From Candidatus Nanopelagicales bacterium (GTDB lineage Bacteria; Actinomycetota; Actinomycetes; S36-B12; CAIYMF01), in NCBI GenBank assembly GCA_017882705.1, contig JADGOZ010000003.1, positions 1-56,780 of the forward strand: a stretch of DNA of 56,780 nucleotides, read 5' to 3'. Position numbers and translations under genes: made by a program. Below are positions 1 to 8,954 of the stretch, piece by piece. The stretch's first letter is position 1; each line of letters opens with the position of its first letter. The notes under the pieces were generated by a model. That model had not been told where the DNA came from and ran no database searches. It worked only from the letters and a program-made list of their open reading frames with translations.

Positions 1-93
1 CGACGACGCCCCCGGGACCCCCCGATGACCGTCCCGCTCGGCACCAGGACACGCCCGGCACCCCGCCCGGACGCATCGTCGGAGGACTCATGA
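1..93 (+). CDS. possible 3' end of an upstream gene (partial)
   Basis: Frame 1 is open from the window edge to a TGA at 91-93, which would overlap the ATG of the next gene by four bases (ATGA), a common coupling in this genome. The visible residues are Arg/Pro-rich and match no domain I recognise. Another frame stops at 26-28 and the third runs into the next gene, so the choice of frame is uncertain. Confidence 0.25.
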   Translation, partial: RRRPRDPPMTVPLGTRTRPAPRPDASSEDS

Positions 94-752
94 CCGCCCT
101 GCGCCTGCTCCCCGAGTTCGAAGCCGCCCTGCGCGCGGTGCCCGGGATCCGCGAGGCGAGCGTGCGCACCGGCCCGGACGCGCACCCGATCGAGGTCCAC
201 GTCGTCGCAGGCGGTCTCAAGCCGGCCAAGCAGGTGGTGCGCGACGTCCAGTCCGTGGCCATGGCGCAGTTCGACCTCGACATCGATCACCGCATCGTGA
301 GCGTGGTCCAGATCCCGGACGACTCCCTGGAGGTGGGCGACTCCTCCGACGTCCACGAGGACCCGGTCGACGAGGCGCTCCCCCGCCCGGCGCTCACCAG
401 CATCACGGTCACGAAGGCCGACGGCGACACCATCGTCGACGTCTCGCTCGCCATCGCGGGCGCCGTCTTCACCGGGCACGCCAGCGGACCTTCCGGTTCG
501 CTGCACCGGCCGCGCATCATCGCGTCGGCCACGCTGACCGCGCTCACCGAGCTGCTCGGGATCCCCGCCCAGGTCGAGAGCGCCCAGATCCTCGACGTCG
601 CCAGCCGCGACGTCGCGCTCACCACGCTCATCCTCACGATCCCCCGCCTCGGCGACCAGGTGCTGTGCGGCAGCGCCCTTGTCCGTGGCGACGAGGAGGA
701 CGCCGTGGCCCGCTCGGTCCTGGCCGCGGTCAACCGTCGTCTCGCGGGCTGA
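90..752 (+). CDS. conserved hypothetical protein
   Basis: A 220-residue soluble protein with no signal peptide or membrane segment. The ATG at 90 is preceded by a good GGAGGA ribosome site. Residues 1-80 (PEFEAALRAVPGIREASVR) look like a small alpha/beta fold. An acidic linker around 80-100 leads to a second alpha/beta half (about 100-220) that ends in a helix. I do not recognise a catalytic motif. Proteins of this kind occur as uncharacterised actinobacterial genes, and its position just upstream of the bL37 gene gives no functional clue. The reading frame itself is very likely real because of codon bias and the ribosome site. Confidence 0.75.
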   Translation: MTALRLLPEFEAALRAVPGIREASVRTGPDAHPIEVHVVAGGLKPAKQVVRDVQSVAMAQFDLDIDHRIVSVVQIPDDSLEVGDSSDVHEDPVDEALPRPALTSITVTKADGDTIVDVSLAIAGAVFTGHASGPSGSLHRPRIIASATLTALTELLGIPAQVESAQILDVASRDVALTTLILTIPRLGDQVLCGSALVRGDEEDAVARSVLAAVNRRLAG

Positions 753-823
753 CCCCCGCGATTTCGGCGCAGGGTGCTCCTGTGGGAGACTCTGCGCAGA
801 CCTTTCCACCCTCAGGAGTCCCG

Positions 824-898
824 ATGAGCAAGCGCGCCCGCAAGCGCCGCACCCGCAAGAAGAGCGGCGCGAACCACGGCAACCGTCCCAACGCCTGA
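824..898 (+). CDS. large-subunit ribosomal protein bL37 (24 residues)
   Basis: A 24-codon gene, ATG at 824 and TGA at 896-898, encoding an extremely basic peptide: MSKRARKRR at the start, KKSGANHG in the middle and NRPNA at the end. Length, composition and the ANHGxRPN tail match bL37, the actinobacteria-specific protein first seen in mycobacterial 50S structures. An in-frame upstream opening exists, but CTCAGGAG ending six bases before the ATG supports this start. It is followed by a strong hairpin at 921-949. Genes this short are often missed in automatic annotation. Confidence 0.85.
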   Translation: MSKRARKRRTRKKSGANHGNRPNA

Positions 899-920
899 GG
901 CGTCGGCACGCAGACACACG

Positions 921-949
921 AAAGGCCCGTCCCTCCGGGACGGGCCTTT
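921..949. terminator. rho-independent-type hairpin after bL37
   Basis: A perfect 13-bp inverted repeat, AAAGGCCCGTCCC / GGGACGGGCCTTT, with a TCC loop. It sits between the convergent ends of the bL37 gene and rsrA, so it can terminate both; the arms end in AAA/TTT on either strand. Confidence 0.8.
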
Positions 950-993
950 CGCCGTTCGTGGGGTCGACCGGGTCGGGATCGATCAGGTGCCGG

Positions 994-1284
994 TCAGGCC
1001 TCGGCCGGTCCGCCGGACTCCTGGCGCAGGGTCACCGTGACCGAGCGGATCCGGGTGATCACCCGGTCGCGGACGTCGTCGGGCACCGGGTCGCCGCCGC
1101 AGCACCGGCCCACCAGGACCTTGACCTCCTGGTAGATGCCGAGCTCGTGCAGGCACGGCGCGCACTCGTCGAAGTGCTCGGTGATGTGCGAGGCGTCGTG
1201 CTCGGTCAGCTCACCGTCGAGATACGCGGACACGGCGTCGAGGACCTCGCCGCACGGGGTGGCGTGAGGATTGCCGCAGCTCAT
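994..1284 (-). CDS. rsrA: anti-sigma factor RsrA (zinc, thiol-redox sensing)
   Basis: A 96-residue zinc-binding anti-sigma factor (ZAS family) that holds SigR inactive until disulfide stress oxidises its cysteines and releases zinc. The key residues fall at the same positions as in Streptomyces coelicolor RsrA: C3, C11, H37, C41, C44 (HFDECAPC), C61 and C62. The ATG at 1284 overlaps the sigR stop by four bases, giving translational coupling and matched stoichiometry. Assignment rests on residue spacing and adjacency to sigR. The redox-switch function is from the family and not shown here. Confidence 0.93.
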   Translation of the reverse strand: MSCGNPHATPCGEVLDAVSAYLDGELTEHDASHITEHFDECAPCLHELGIYQEVKVLVGRCCGGDPVPDDVRDRVITRIRSVTVTLRQESGGPAEA

Positions 1285-2012
1285 GACCCCTCCATGTCAC
1301 GGTCGGTGGTCGGCAGCGCCGGGACGAGCCCGCGCTCGCGAGCGTAGTCCTCGAGCAGGTCGCGCAGCTGCTTCCTGCCGCGGTGCAGACGCGACATCAC
1401 GGTGCCGATCGGCGTGCCCATGATCTCGGCGATCTCCTTGTAGGCGAAGCCCTCGACGTCGGCGAGGTAGACGGCGATGCGGAAGTCCTCCGGGATCGCC
1501 TGGAGCGCGTCCTTGACGTCGGAGTCGGGCAGGTGGTCGAGGGCCTCGGCCTCGGCCGAGCGCAGTCCGGTCGAGGTGTGCGCCTCGGCCCGGGCCATCT
1601 GCCAGTCCTCGACGTCGTCGCTGCTGGACTGCAACGGCTCGCGCTGCTTCTTGCGGTAGCCGTTGATGAACGTGTTGGTGAGGATCCGGTAGAGCCACGC
1701 CTTGAGGTTGGTGCCGTCCTGGTACTGGTGGAACGCCGAGAAGGCACGGACGAAGGTCTCCTGCAGGAGGTCCTCGGCGTCGGCGGGGTTGCGCGTCATG
1801 CGCAGGGCGGCGGCGTAGAGCTGGTCGAGGAAGGGCAGGGCGTCGCGCTCGAAGCGGGCGGAGCGCTGCTCGTCGGTCTCGGGGACCGGCGGCGTCACCG
1901 CGGCGTCGGCAGGGGTCTCGGGGGGCATCACCCACGAGCGTAGTGGGGCCGAGACCCCACCGACCTGCTCCGGCAGCTCGAGGTGGGTCTCGGACGGTGT
2001 GCGGACGAGCAC
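1281..2012 (-). CDS. sigR: ECF sigma factor SigR (thiol-oxidative stress)
   Basis: A 243-residue group IV sigma factor with region 2 ([17 protein letters not shown], about 78-94) and region 4 (helix-turn-helix with [15 protein letters not shown], about 200-214). It pairs with the downstream rsrA and directs transcription of thioredoxin, mycothiol and related genes in relatives. I take the GTG at 2012 because GAGAAGGGGG lies about five bases upstream; an ATG at 1928 would give a shorter form lacking 28 residues. Long and short SigR isoforms are known in Streptomyces, so both starts may be used. A SigR-type promoter lies upstream (2057-2084), consistent with autoregulation. Confidence 0.93.
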   Translation of the reverse strand: MLVRTPSETHLELPEQVGGVSAPLRSWVMPPETPADAAVTPPVPETDEQRSARFERDALPFLDQLYAAALRMTRNPADAEDLLQETFVRAFSAFHQYQDGTNLKAWLYRILTNTFINGYRKKQREPLQSSSDDVEDWQMARAEAHTSTGLRSAEAEALDHLPDSDVKDALQAIPEDFRIAVYLADVEGFAYKEIAEIMGTPIGTVMSRLHRGRKQLRDLLEDYARERGLVPALPTTDRDMEGS

Positions 2013-2056
2013 CCGTGCCCCCTTCTCCCGTACGACGACTGGTGGACCGGGGGTGG

Positions 2057-2084
2057 AACAACGCGTGTCGTCCCGGTCATTCCC
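2057..2084 (-). promoter_or_regulatory. candidate SigR-type autoregulatory promoter for sigR-rsrA
   Basis: On the minus strand GGGAAT (2084-2079) is followed by GTT at 2062-2060 (16-nt gap) and again at 2059-2057 (19-nt gap). SigR/SigH promoters are known to have GGAAT/C followed after about 16-19 nt by GTT. Transcription would start near 2050, giving a leader of about 40 nt before the GTG at 2012. Confidence 0.55.
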
Positions 2085-2790
2085 GACGGGCCAGGGCGAC
2101 GGCGCGCAGGGCCGCGTCGAGCAGGCGGAGCGACGGGTCGGGACCGCCCCGGGCGACCGTCAGACCGTGGTCCGCTCCGAGGACGGCGACGACCTCCGCG
2201 CTCGTCCCTCCAGGCCGGCCCAGAGCGCCGCGGAGCGCGCGAGGAGCGCCGAAGGCGTCCCGCGCCCCCTGGGCGACCACCAGCGGGATCCCGGACCGCA
2301 GCGGCCCGCGCAGCTCCTCACGCCGCGACGCCACCGCCGCCGCCGTGCGCTCGGCGGACGCGAGCGCCCCGGGGGGAGCCAGGGGGAAGGCGAGGAGCAG
2401 CAGCGCGTCGGGCCGCACGAGCGGTGACGTCCTGCAGGCGACGCGTGCGCCGGCGCTCCGTCCCCCCACCACGAGAGGGGTACACCGCGCGGCGGCAGCG
2501 GCCTCCCGCGCGGCCGCGACGGCGGCCGGCCACGCCTCGTCGAGCCGCGCGGGTGCGACGGCGATGCGGCGTCCCTCGACCACCCACGGCTGGTCCACGA
2601 GCACCACCGAGACGCCGTGCTGCGGGAGGGCCGCCGCGAGGCCGAGCAGGTCGGCCGTGTCGGCTCCCCTGCCGGCGCCGTGGCCGAGGACCACGAGAGC
2701 CCGCGCCCGTGCGACGGCGGAGACGTGCAGCCGGGCCGTGCCGGTCGGGGTGCCGACATCGACGACGCTCTTGCGGACGATGCGCGTCAC
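2077..2790 (-). CDS. alpha/beta-hydrolase family protein (KANL3/Tex30-like)
   Basis: A 237-residue soluble protein beginning with GTG at 2790, two bases after the stop of the SRAP gene, so the two are probably co-translated. It has the dienelactone-hydrolase-like pattern: [13 protein letters not shown] near residue 45 (oxyanion strand), [11 protein letters not shown] (nucleophile elbow GRSAG) near residue 115, and GADHGL near residue 208 (catalytic His). This matches the KANL3/Tex30 alpha/beta-hydrolase-like family, whose substrates are generally unknown. The frame is open further upstream, but that stretch overlaps the SRAP gene and is not used. Confidence 0.8.
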   Translation of the reverse strand: MTRIVRKSVVDVGTPTGTARLHVSAVARARALVVLGHGAGRGADTADLLGLAAALPQHGVSVVLVDQPWVVEGRRIAVAPARLDEAWPAAVAAAREAAAAARCTPLVVGGRSAGARVACRTSPLVRPDALLLLAFPLAPPGALASAERTAAAVASRREELRGPLRSGIPLVVAQGARDAFGAPRALRGALGRPGGTSAEVVAVLGADHGLTVARGGPDPSLRLLDAALRAVALARRE

Positions 2791-2792
2791 GG

Positions 2793-3569
2793 TCAGAACA
2801 ACGCGTCCGGTCCGGGGGCGTCCTCCGCGGCGATCGGCTCGATCAGCTCCGGGCCGTTGTTGCGCACGGCGTTCACGGCGATCGACACGGGATAGGCGTC
2901 CAGTCGCCCGGGTGCTGCGGGGACGAGCAGGGCCGACAGGTCGGTCGTCGACCCGTCGAGCGCCGGGTCCAGCCAGTCGTGCCACCGGTCGCGCTCGACG
3001 AACAGCGGCATGCGGTCGTGGATCATCCCGACCGCGTCCTCGGCCGTGGTGGTCAGGACGGTGGCGGTCATGAGCCACGCGTGCTGGTCGTCGTCGGCTC
3101 GGGTCGGGTCGCGCCACAGCTCGTAGAGCCCCGCCATCGCGAGGATCCCGCCGTCGGCGGGGTGGATGAAGAACGGCTGCTTGAGCGGCTTGCCGTTCTT
3201 GCCCTTCGGGCCGTCGGTCGGCGTGTACCACTCGTAGTAGCCGTCGGCCGGGAGCAGGCAGCGGCGCTTGGCGAACGCGCGGCGGAACGCCGGCTTCTCG
3301 GCGACGGTCTCCATCCGCGCGTTGATCATCCGGCTGCCGATCGACGGGTCCTTCGCCCACGACGGGACGAGCCCCCACCGCACGACGGCCAGCTCGCGGC
3401 GGGGCGCGGCGTCGGTCTCGCCCCGTGGTCGCCGGTCCATGACGGCGTAGACCTTCTTCGTCGGCGCGACGTTGTAGTCGGGGCCGAGCGCCTCCTCCGG
3501 CCGCACGACCGCCTCGAACTCCTCGACGAGGTCGTCGGGGTTGCGGCTCGCGGCGTATCTCCCGCACAT
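2793..3569 (-). CDS. SOS response-associated peptidase (SRAP, YedK/HMCES-like)
   Basis: A 258-residue SRAP-domain protein. These proteins form a thiazolidine DNA-protein crosslink with abasic sites in single-stranded DNA and so protect them during replication. The start is fixed at the ATG at 3569 because the catalytic Cys must be residue 2 after Met removal (MCGRY). Other catalytic residues are visible: N83 (NARMET), E113 (YYEW) and H184 (HDRMP). An in-frame extension upstream would bury Cys2 and is rejected. Length agrees with YedK-like proteins. The downstream hydrolase starts two bases after the stop. Confidence 0.92.
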   Translation of the reverse strand: MCGRYAASRNPDDLVEEFEAVVRPEEALGPDYNVAPTKKVYAVMDRRPRGETDAAPRRELAVVRWGLVPSWAKDPSIGSRMINARMETVAEKPAFRRAFAKRRCLLPADGYYEWYTPTDGPKGKNGKPLKQPFFIHPADGGILAMAGLYELWRDPTRADDDQHAWLMTATVLTTTAEDAVGMIHDRMPLFVERDRWHDWLDPALDGSTTDLSALLVPAAPGRLDAYPVSIAVNAVRNNGPELIEPIAAEDAPGPDALF

Positions 3570-3585
3570 GATCGTGATCCTCCCG

Positions 3586-4521
3586 TCAGAGGTCGACGAC
3601 GGCGACCGCGGGCTCCTCGAGGCTGCCCATCCAGACCCGCCCGTCGTGCTCCCGGACGCCGGTGACGACGTGGTAGCGAGCAAGGTCCTCGGGCCGCTCG
3701 ACGCAGACGTCGCGCACGAGCGCGCCGGAGTCGTCGTAGGCCTGCACCCGGATGGTGCGTCTCGGCGCCGGCTGCAGGAACGCCGGCAGCCTCGTGACGC
3801 CCCGACGCACCCACATCGGACCGGCCTGCAGCTTCTCCACCATCGGGTCGCGCGGGCTCGCGATCGTGACCCAGAGCAGCCCGTCGCTACCTCGAGCGAT
3901 GTTGTCCGGGAAGCCGGGCAGCTCCGCGAGGAACAGGTCGCGCTGCCCCGCGCGCTCGCCCGTGATCCAGTGCCGTGCGACCGTGCGCGTGGCCGTCTCC
4001 GCGACCGCTACCCACGACTCGTCGGCAGCGAGGGCTACGCCGTTCGCGAAGGCGAGGTCCTCGAGGACCACCTCGACGCGGCCGTCCTCCGACCGGTGCA
4101 GCAGGCGCCCGGTGCGGGTCAGCTCGACGAGGTCGCTCTTCCAGTGCTCGATGCCGTGCACCTTCGAGGAGTCGGAGAACCAGACCGATCCGTCGGACGC
4201 GATCGCGGCGTTGTTGCAGAACACCATCGGGATGCCGTCGACCTCGGTCGTCAGTACCTCCACCGCGCCACCCCGCGGGTCGACGGTGAGCAGGCCGCGG
4301 TGCGCGTCGCAGACGAGGAGCCGCCCGTCGGGCATCCACTCCAGACCGAGCGGACGTCCCCCGGTGTCGGCGATCCGCTCGACGGTGCGGCCGTCGGGCG
4401 AGATGCGGTGGATCAACCCGTCGGCGGTGCCGCTGAAGACGCTGCCCTCGTCCGGACCGTGCGTCGCGACGACGACGTCCTCCGCACCGGGCGCACGCAC
4501 CGGGATCACCTCGAACGCCAT
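3586..4521 (-). CDS. SMP-30/strictosidine-synthase-like beta-propeller protein
   Basis: A 311-residue protein starting at ATG 4521 after a GAGAGGA ribosome site. Repeated blade motifs are visible: [64 protein letters not shown], and [18 protein letters not shown]. These are typical of six-bladed SMP-30/gluconolactonase/strictosidine synthase-like enzymes, which hydrolyse lactones or act on small esters using a bound divalent metal. No signal peptide is seen, so it should be cytoplasmic. The exact substrate cannot be told. A TAGCGT -10 box lies at 4558-4553 on the minus strand. Confidence 0.82.
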   Translation of the reverse strand: MAFEVIPVRAPGAEDVVVATHGPDEGSVFSGTADGLIHRISPDGRTVERIADTGGRPLGLEWMPDGRLLVCDAHRGLLTVDPRGGAVEVLTTEVDGIPMVFCNNAAIASDGSVWFSDSSKVHGIEHWKSDLVELTRTGRLLHRSEDGRVEVVLEDLAFANGVALAADESWVAVAETATRTVARHWITGERAGQRDLFLAELPGFPDNIARGSDGLLWVTIASPRDPMVEKLQAGPMWVRRGVTRLPAFLQPAPRRTIRVQAYDDSGALVRDVCVERPEDLARYHVVTGVREHDGRVWMGSLEEPAVAVVDL

Positions 4522-4616
4522 GACGGTCCTCTCGTCCACGGGATGCTGCGCGACGCTACCGCCCGCGGCGGGCGGGCGAGGGCCCGAACGGGGAGGACCG
4601 TCGTACGGCGCTCCAC

Positions 4617-4632
4617 TAGGCTCTGCGCCGTG
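4617..4632 (+). promoter_or_regulatory. -10 box and leaderless start of aroA
   Basis: TAGGCT at 4617-4622 is separated from the GTG at 4630 by seven bases, so transcription should begin at or one base before the start codon. No ribosome site is seen upstream of the GTG. Confidence 0.5.
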
Positions 4633-5934
4633 GCATCCGACGACCATCCGTGGCCGGCACCGCACGCGACGACGCCCGTCGACGCGGTCGTGCCGGTGCC
4701 GGGATCCAAGTCGCTCACCAACCGCGCACTCGTCCTCGCAGCGCTCGCCGACGGTCCGTCGACCGTGACCGGCGCGCTGCGCGCCCGCGACACCGTGCTC
4801 ATGGGTCGTGCCCTCGCCGCCCTCGGCGCCGGGATCGACGGCCTCGAGGGCGACGGCCCGATCCGTGTCACGCCACGAGTCTTCAGCGGCCCGGCCCACG
4901 TCGACTGCGGCCTCGCCGGGACGGTCATGCGCTTCCTCCCGCCGGTCGCGGCGCTCGCCGACGGCGACATCCGCTTCGACGGCGACCCTCGCGCGCGCGT
5001 ACGCCCGATGGGCGCCGTGATCGAGGCGCTCGAGGGTCTCGGGGTCGAGGTCGACGACGACGGCCGCCGCACGCTGCCGTTCACCGTCAAGGGTGCCGGC
5101 GCGGTCGAGGGCGGCGAGGTCACCATCGACGCCTCGGCCTCGAGCCAGTTCGTGAGCGCGCTGCTGCTGTCCGCGCCGCGCTTCGCCCGAGGAGTCGTCG
5201 TACGCCATCGCGGGGCGCCGGTGCCGTCGATGCCGCACATCGACATGAGCGTCGAGCTGCTGCGCGAGCACGGCGTGGTCGTCGACGTCGACGCGAGGGA
5301 CCCGAGCGCGGCCACCTGGACCGTGCACCCCGGACCGCTGCGCGCGCTCGACCGCGAGGTCGAGCCGGACCTGTCCAACGCCGCGCCGTTCCTCGCGGCG
5401 GCCCTGGTCACCGGCGGCTCGGTCACGATCCCGGGGTGGCCGCGCAGCACCACGCAGCCGGGCGACGCGCTGCGCGACCTGCTGGCGCAGATGGGCGCGC
5501 GGGTCGACGTCGACGCCCGTGGCCTCACGGTCCGCGGTGGCGATCGCCTCGACGGGCTCGACGCCGACCTCCGCGACGTCGGGGAGCTCACGCCGGTCCT
5601 CGCCGCCGTCTGCGCCCTCGCGTCGTCGCCGTCGCACCTGCGCGGCATCGGCCACCTGCGCGGCCACGAGACCGACCGCCTCGCCGCGCTCGCCCACGAG
5701 ATCAACGGCCTCGGCGGCGACGTCGAGGAGACCCGCGACGGCCTGCTCATCCGGCCGCGCCCGCTGCACGGCGGCGTCGTCGAGACCTACGACGACCACC
5801 GGATGGCGACCGCGGCCGCCGTGCTCGGGCTCGCCGTGCCCGGCGTGCAGGTCGTCGACGTCGCCACCACCGGAAAGACGCTGCCCGGGTTCGTCGCGAT
5901 GTGGGCCTCGATGCTGGGGAGCCGCGCCGCGTGA
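4630..5934 (+). CDS. aroA: 3-phosphoshikimate 1-carboxyvinyltransferase (EPSP synthase)
   Basis: A 434-residue enzyme of the shikimate pathway joining shikimate-3-phosphate and phosphoenolpyruvate to form EPSP. Signature segments: [10 protein letters not shown] (24-33, substrate Lys and Ser), [11 protein letters not shown] (PEP loop), [11 protein letters not shown] and YDDHRMA (about 387-393). The length is normal. The long upstream opening in frame is antisense to the SMP-30 gene and is rejected; the GTG at 4630 lies seven bases after a TAGGCT -10 box. The stop overlaps the rsgA GTG by four bases, giving a coupled aroA-rsgA pair as in other actinobacteria. Confidence 0.95.
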   Translation: MASDDHPWPAPHATTPVDAVVPVPGSKSLTNRALVLAALADGPSTVTGALRARDTVLMGRALAALGAGIDGLEGDGPIRVTPRVFSGPAHVDCGLAGTVMRFLPPVAALADGDIRFDGDPRARVRPMGAVIEALEGLGVEVDDDGRRTLPFTVKGAGAVEGGEVTIDASASSQFVSALLLSAPRFARGVVVRHRGAPVPSMPHIDMSVELLREHGVVVDVDARDPSAATWTVHPGPLRALDREVEPDLSNAAPFLAAALVTGGSVTIPGWPRSTTQPGDALRDLLAQMGARVDVDARGLTVRGGDRLDGLDADLRDVGELTPVLAAVCALASSPSHLRGIGHLRGHETDRLAALAHEINGLGGDVEETRDGLLIRPRPLHGGVVETYDDHRMATAAAVLGLAVPGVQVVDVATTGKTLPGFVAMWASMLGSRAA

Positions 5935-6974
5935 GCAAGCGCCGCGAGCTCGACGAGGACGACGTCCGGATCCGTCCGGGACGCGGGAAGTCGCGGCCGC
6001 GCAGCAAGGAGCGCCCGAGCCACGACGACGCCAGCCCCGCCTTCGTCACCGCCGTCGACCGCGGCCGCTTCACCCTGGCGCTCGGCACTCCCGACGACCC
6101 CGGCACCGAGCTGTACGCCGTGAAGGCGCGCGAGCTCGGGCGCAAGGGTGTCGTCGTCGGCGACAGCGTCGCCGTCGTCGGGGATCTCAGCGGCGCTCCC
6201 GACACGCTGGCCCGAGTCGTCCGCGTCGAGCCGCGCGTGACCTCGCTGCGGCGCAGCGCGGACGACGACGACCCGATCGAGCGCGTGCTCGTGGCCAACG
6301 CCGACCAGCTCGTCCTGGTCACCGCGCTGGCCGACCCGGAGCCGCGACCGCGCATGATCGACCGCGTCCTCGTCGCGGCCTACGACTCGGGCATGTCGCC
6401 GCTGCTCGTCCTGACCAAGAGCGACCTCCGCCCCGCGGACGAGCTCATGGAGTCCTACGCCGCCCTCGACGTGCCCTTCGTCGTGACCCGCAAGGACGGC
6501 ATGGACCCCATCGAGGTCGAGGAGCTCCGCCACCGCCTGCGCGATCACGTCTCGGTCCTCATCGGGCACTCCGGCGTCGGCAAGTCGACCCTCGTCAACG
6601 CGCTGGTCCCCGACGCCGATCGCGCGATCGGGCGCGTCAACGACGTCACCGGGCGCGGACGCCACACGTCGACCTCGGCCATCGCGCTGGCGCTGCCGGG
6701 CGGCGGATGGGTCGTCGACACCCCGGGTGTCCGCTCGTTCGGTCTGGCGCACGTGGACCCGCAGCGGGTCATCCTCGCCTTCCCCGACCTGCAGGAGGGC
6801 ACGGAGGGGTGCCCGCGGGGGTGCACGCACGACGAGGAGGAGTGCGCGCTCGACGCCTGGGTGGCCGAGGGCCACGCCGGCTCCGGCGGCGTCGCGCGGC
6901 TGGAGTCGTTGCGCCGCCTGCTGCGCAGCCGCGCCGGCGGCGACGAGGCACCGCTGCCCGACGAGGGACGCTGA
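5931..6974 (+). CDS. rsgA: ribosome small-subunit-dependent GTPase A
   Basis: A 347-residue circularly permuted GTPase that assists late 30S maturation. The order of motifs shows the permutation: OB-fold (about 36-105), G4 TKSD (162-165), G1 P-loop GHSGVGKS (212-219), G3 DTPG (263-266), then the zinc knuckle C294-C298-H300-C305. It starts at GTG 5931 overlapping the aroA stop. The N-terminal 30 residues are basic and low-complexity, a variable tail common in actinobacterial homologues. Confidence 0.95.
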   Translation: MSKRRELDEDDVRIRPGRGKSRPRSKERPSHDDASPAFVTAVDRGRFTLALGTPDDPGTELYAVKARELGRKGVVVGDSVAVVGDLSGAPDTLARVVRVEPRVTSLRRSADDDDPIERVLVANADQLVLVTALADPEPRPRMIDRVLVAAYDSGMSPLLVLTKSDLRPADELMESYAALDVPFVVTRKDGMDPIEVEELRHRLRDHVSVLIGHSGVGKSTLVNALVPDADRAIGRVNDVTGRGRHTSTSAIALALPGGGWVVDTPGVRSFGLAHVDPQRVILAFPDLQEGTEGCPRGCTHDEEECALDAWVAEGHAGSGGVARLESLRRLLRSRAGGDEAPLPDEGR

Positions 6975-6987
6975 CCACGAGGGCGCC

Positions 6988-7506
6988 GTGACGACCACGA
7001 CCATCGAGCCGCTCTCCGCGCCGACCGACCGCGACGTCGACGACCTCGCGGCCCTGCTCGTCGCCACCGTCGAGGGCGGCGCGAGCGTCGGCTTCCTGCT
7101 GCCGCTCGAGCACGAGGCGGCCGTGGCCTGGTGGCGCGAGGTCCTCACCGACGAGCTGACCGACACGTGGGTGGCGCGCGAGCACGACGGCGTGATCGCG
7201 GGGTGCGTCCGGCTCACGCGCGCGTGGAAGCCGAACTCGCGGCACCGCGGCGAGATCTCCAAGCTCATGGTCGCGCCCCGCGCCCGGCGGCAGGGCCTCG
7301 CGTCGCGCCTCATGGACGTCGCCGAGGGCTCGGCGTGGTCGCGCGACCTGCGCCTGCTGCTCCTCGACACCGAGACCGACAGCCCCGCGCAGCCGTTCTA
7401 CGTCGCCCGCGGATGGAGCGTCGTCGGCGTGATCGAGGACTATGCGGCCACGCCGTACGGCGATCCGGCGGCCACCACGATCCTGGAGCTGCGCCGCCCG
7501 CGGTGA
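6988..7506 (+). CDS. GNAT-family N-acetyltransferase
   Basis: A 172-residue GNAT protein starting with GTG at 6988, 13 bases after rsgA and probably in the same transcript. The acetyl-CoA binding motif A is KLMVAPRARRQGLASRLMD (about 92-110), with motif B around FYVARGWSVVG. Such enzymes acetylate small amines, peptides or protein N-termini; the substrate is not evident. One in-frame alternative start lies further upstream inside rsgA and is unlikely. Confidence 0.88.
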   Translation: MTTTTIEPLSAPTDRDVDDLAALLVATVEGGASVGFLLPLEHEAAVAWWREVLTDELTDTWVAREHDGVIAGCVRLTRAWKPNSRHRGEISKLMVAPRARRQGLASRLMDVAEGSAWSRDLRLLLLDTETDSPAQPFYVARGWSVVGVIEDYAATPYGDPAATTILELRRPR

Positions 7507-7519
7507 CCGACGGCCGCGG

Positions 7520-7993
7520 TCAGCCGACCTTGAACGTGCCCGGCTGCGTGTGCTGGATGATCGGCCCCCAGACCGCCGCGGCACCGGAGTGACCGGCGAG
7601 CACGACGACCGTGAAGGCCGCGGCGGCGAGGACGACCTGCACCACGGCGAGCGCCTTCATCGCCCCGGTGCGCACGTCGTTGCGGCGGTCGAGCCACCAC
7701 AGCGCGGCCACCGAGAGGAACAGCAGCCCGGCCGACATGACGACCCACTTGCCCCACTGCGAGTGGTCGATCGGGACACCCGTGCGCGACGCGAGCTTCT
7801 CCCCGCTCTCCTTCGCGACGACCGACGATCCTGCCGCGACGAACGACGCCGCCAGGACGAGGAACCCGTGCAGCCGGTTCCAGTCGGCCTTGATCGCCAC
7901 GAGGACGGCCCCCAGGCACGACAGCGGGAGCAGGACGATCACCGCGTGCACCACGAGCGGGTGCCACGGCAGGTTCGTGATCGTGTCGAACAC
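7520..7993 (-). CDS. DUF2231-family membrane protein
   Basis: A 157-residue integral membrane protein with four predicted helices (about 10-32, 40-60, 84-104, 115-137). The N-terminal LPWHPLVVHAVIVLLPLS motif, with its HP and VH pairs, is typical of DUF2231, often suggested to bind haem or take part in redox membrane functions. It begins at GTG 7993, preceded by a GAGGACC ribosome site, and a TAGAGT -10 box lies at 8036-8031. It is convergent with the GNAT gene and divergent from hisN. Confidence 0.82.
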   Translation of the reverse strand: MFDTITNLPWHPLVVHAVIVLLPLSCLGAVLVAIKADWNRLHGFLVLAASFVAAGSSVVAKESGEKLASRTGVPIDHSQWGKWVVMSAGLLFLSVAALWWLDRRNDVRTGAMKALAVVQVVLAAAAFTVVVLAGHSGAAAVWGPIIQHTQPGTFKVG

Positions 7994-8073
7994 GGCGGTC
8001 CTCGGGGTCGGTGGCGTGGGTGGTCCCCCGACTCTAGGACGGATGTCGCGCGGGCACGGTTCACCGCGAGCGA

Positions 8074-8089
8074 TACCGTCGGGCCCGTG
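8074..8089 (+). promoter_or_regulatory. -10 box and leaderless start of hisN
   Basis: TACCGT at 8074-8079 lies seven bases before the GTG at 8087, predicting a leaderless or near-leaderless mRNA. Confidence 0.5.
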
Positions 8090-8890
8090 ACCCAGCCCCC
8101 GCACCCGTTCGTCGACGACCTGGCCCTCGCGCTGCTCATCGCCGACCGCGCCGACGCCATCACGATGGATCGCTTCAACGCCCGCGACCTCGTGGTGGAG
8201 ACCAAGCCGGACCTCACGCCGGTGAGCGACGCCGACAAGGCCGTCGAGCGGATGATCCGCGACCTCGTCTCTGCCGAACGCCCCGGCGACGGCGTGCTCG
8301 GCGAGGAGTACCCCGAGCTGGTGGGCACCGCGGGGCGTCGCTGGATCGTCGACCCCGTCGACGGCACGAAGAACTTCGTCCGTGGCGTGCCGGTGTGGTC
8401 GACGGTGATCGGCCTGCAGGACGCCGAGGGGCGGATGGTCGTCGGCGTCGTCTCGGCGCCCGCGCTGGGCCGCCGCTGGTGGGCCACGCTGGGCGGCGGG
8501 TCGTGGGTCAACGAGCCAGGCGGTGTCGAGCCGCGCCGGATCCACGTGTCGAAGGTGTCGTCGCTCGCCGACGCGTCGATCTCGGCGTCCGACACGCAAT
8601 GGGTCCCGACGGACCACCAGGACCGCTGGGACGCCCTGCGCCACGCCTGCTGGCGCAACCGGGCCTACGGCGACTTCTGGAGCCACCTGCTCGTGGCCGA
8701 GGGCGCGATCGACATCGCCGCCGAGCCCGAGCTCAACCTCTACGACGTCGCCGGCGTCGCGATCATCGTGACCGAGGCCGGCGGCCGCTTCACCGGCGTC
8801 GACGGCGTCGACGGCCCCGCCCAGGGCAGCGGCCTGGCGACCAACGGCCTCCTCCACGACGCCGTGCTCGCCTTCATCGGCCGCCCCTAG
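8087..8890 (+). CDS. hisN: histidinol-phosphatase, inositol-monophosphatase-like
   Basis: A 267-residue Mg-dependent phosphatase of the IMPase superfamily. Metal ligands are visible: E73 (GEEYPE), D89 and D92 in DPVDGTKNF, and a later Asp in ELNLYDVAG. Actinobacteria use an IMPase-type HisN for the penultimate step of histidine synthesis, and the aroA-rsgA-hisN neighbourhood is characteristic of them; that context is why I prefer HisN over a generic inositol phosphatase. Start GTG 8087, probably leaderless. Confidence 0.88.
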   Translation: MTQPPHPFVDDLALALLIADRADAITMDRFNARDLVVETKPDLTPVSDADKAVERMIRDLVSAERPGDGVLGEEYPELVGTAGRRWIVDPVDGTKNFVRGVPVWSTVIGLQDAEGRMVVGVVSAPALGRRWWATLGGGSWVNEPGGVEPRRIHVSKVSSLADASISASDTQWVPTDHQDRWDALRHACWRNRAYGDFWSHLLVAEGAIDIAAEPELNLYDVAGVAIIVTEAGGRFTGVDGVDGPAQGSGLATNGLLHDAVLAFIGRP

Positions 8891-8892
8891 CG

Positions 8893-8942
8893 CGAGATGT
8901 GGCGTCAGGGCGAGATGGCGGGCGCGCTGACGCCACATCTCG
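8893..8942. terminator. long dyad between convergent hisN and a membrane protein gene
   Basis: A perfect 16-bp inverted repeat, CGAGATGTGGCGTCAG (8893-8908) and its complement (8927-8942), with an 18-nt loop. It can terminate transcription from both sides. Nearly the same arm recurs at 15148-15196. Confidence 0.65.
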
Positions 8943-8954
8943 GCGCTGATCGGG

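Noticed and set aside
2795-3567. An extension of the hydrolase frame through the SRAP gene
   Set aside because: SRAP on the same strand has the Cys2 start and full catalytic residues, so the hydrolase begins at GTG 2790.
3586-5799. A 737-codon minus-strand frame joining the SMP-30 protein to a region opposite aroA
   Set aside because: The part beyond 4521 is antisense to aroA; the ribosome site and beta-propeller length place the start at 4521.
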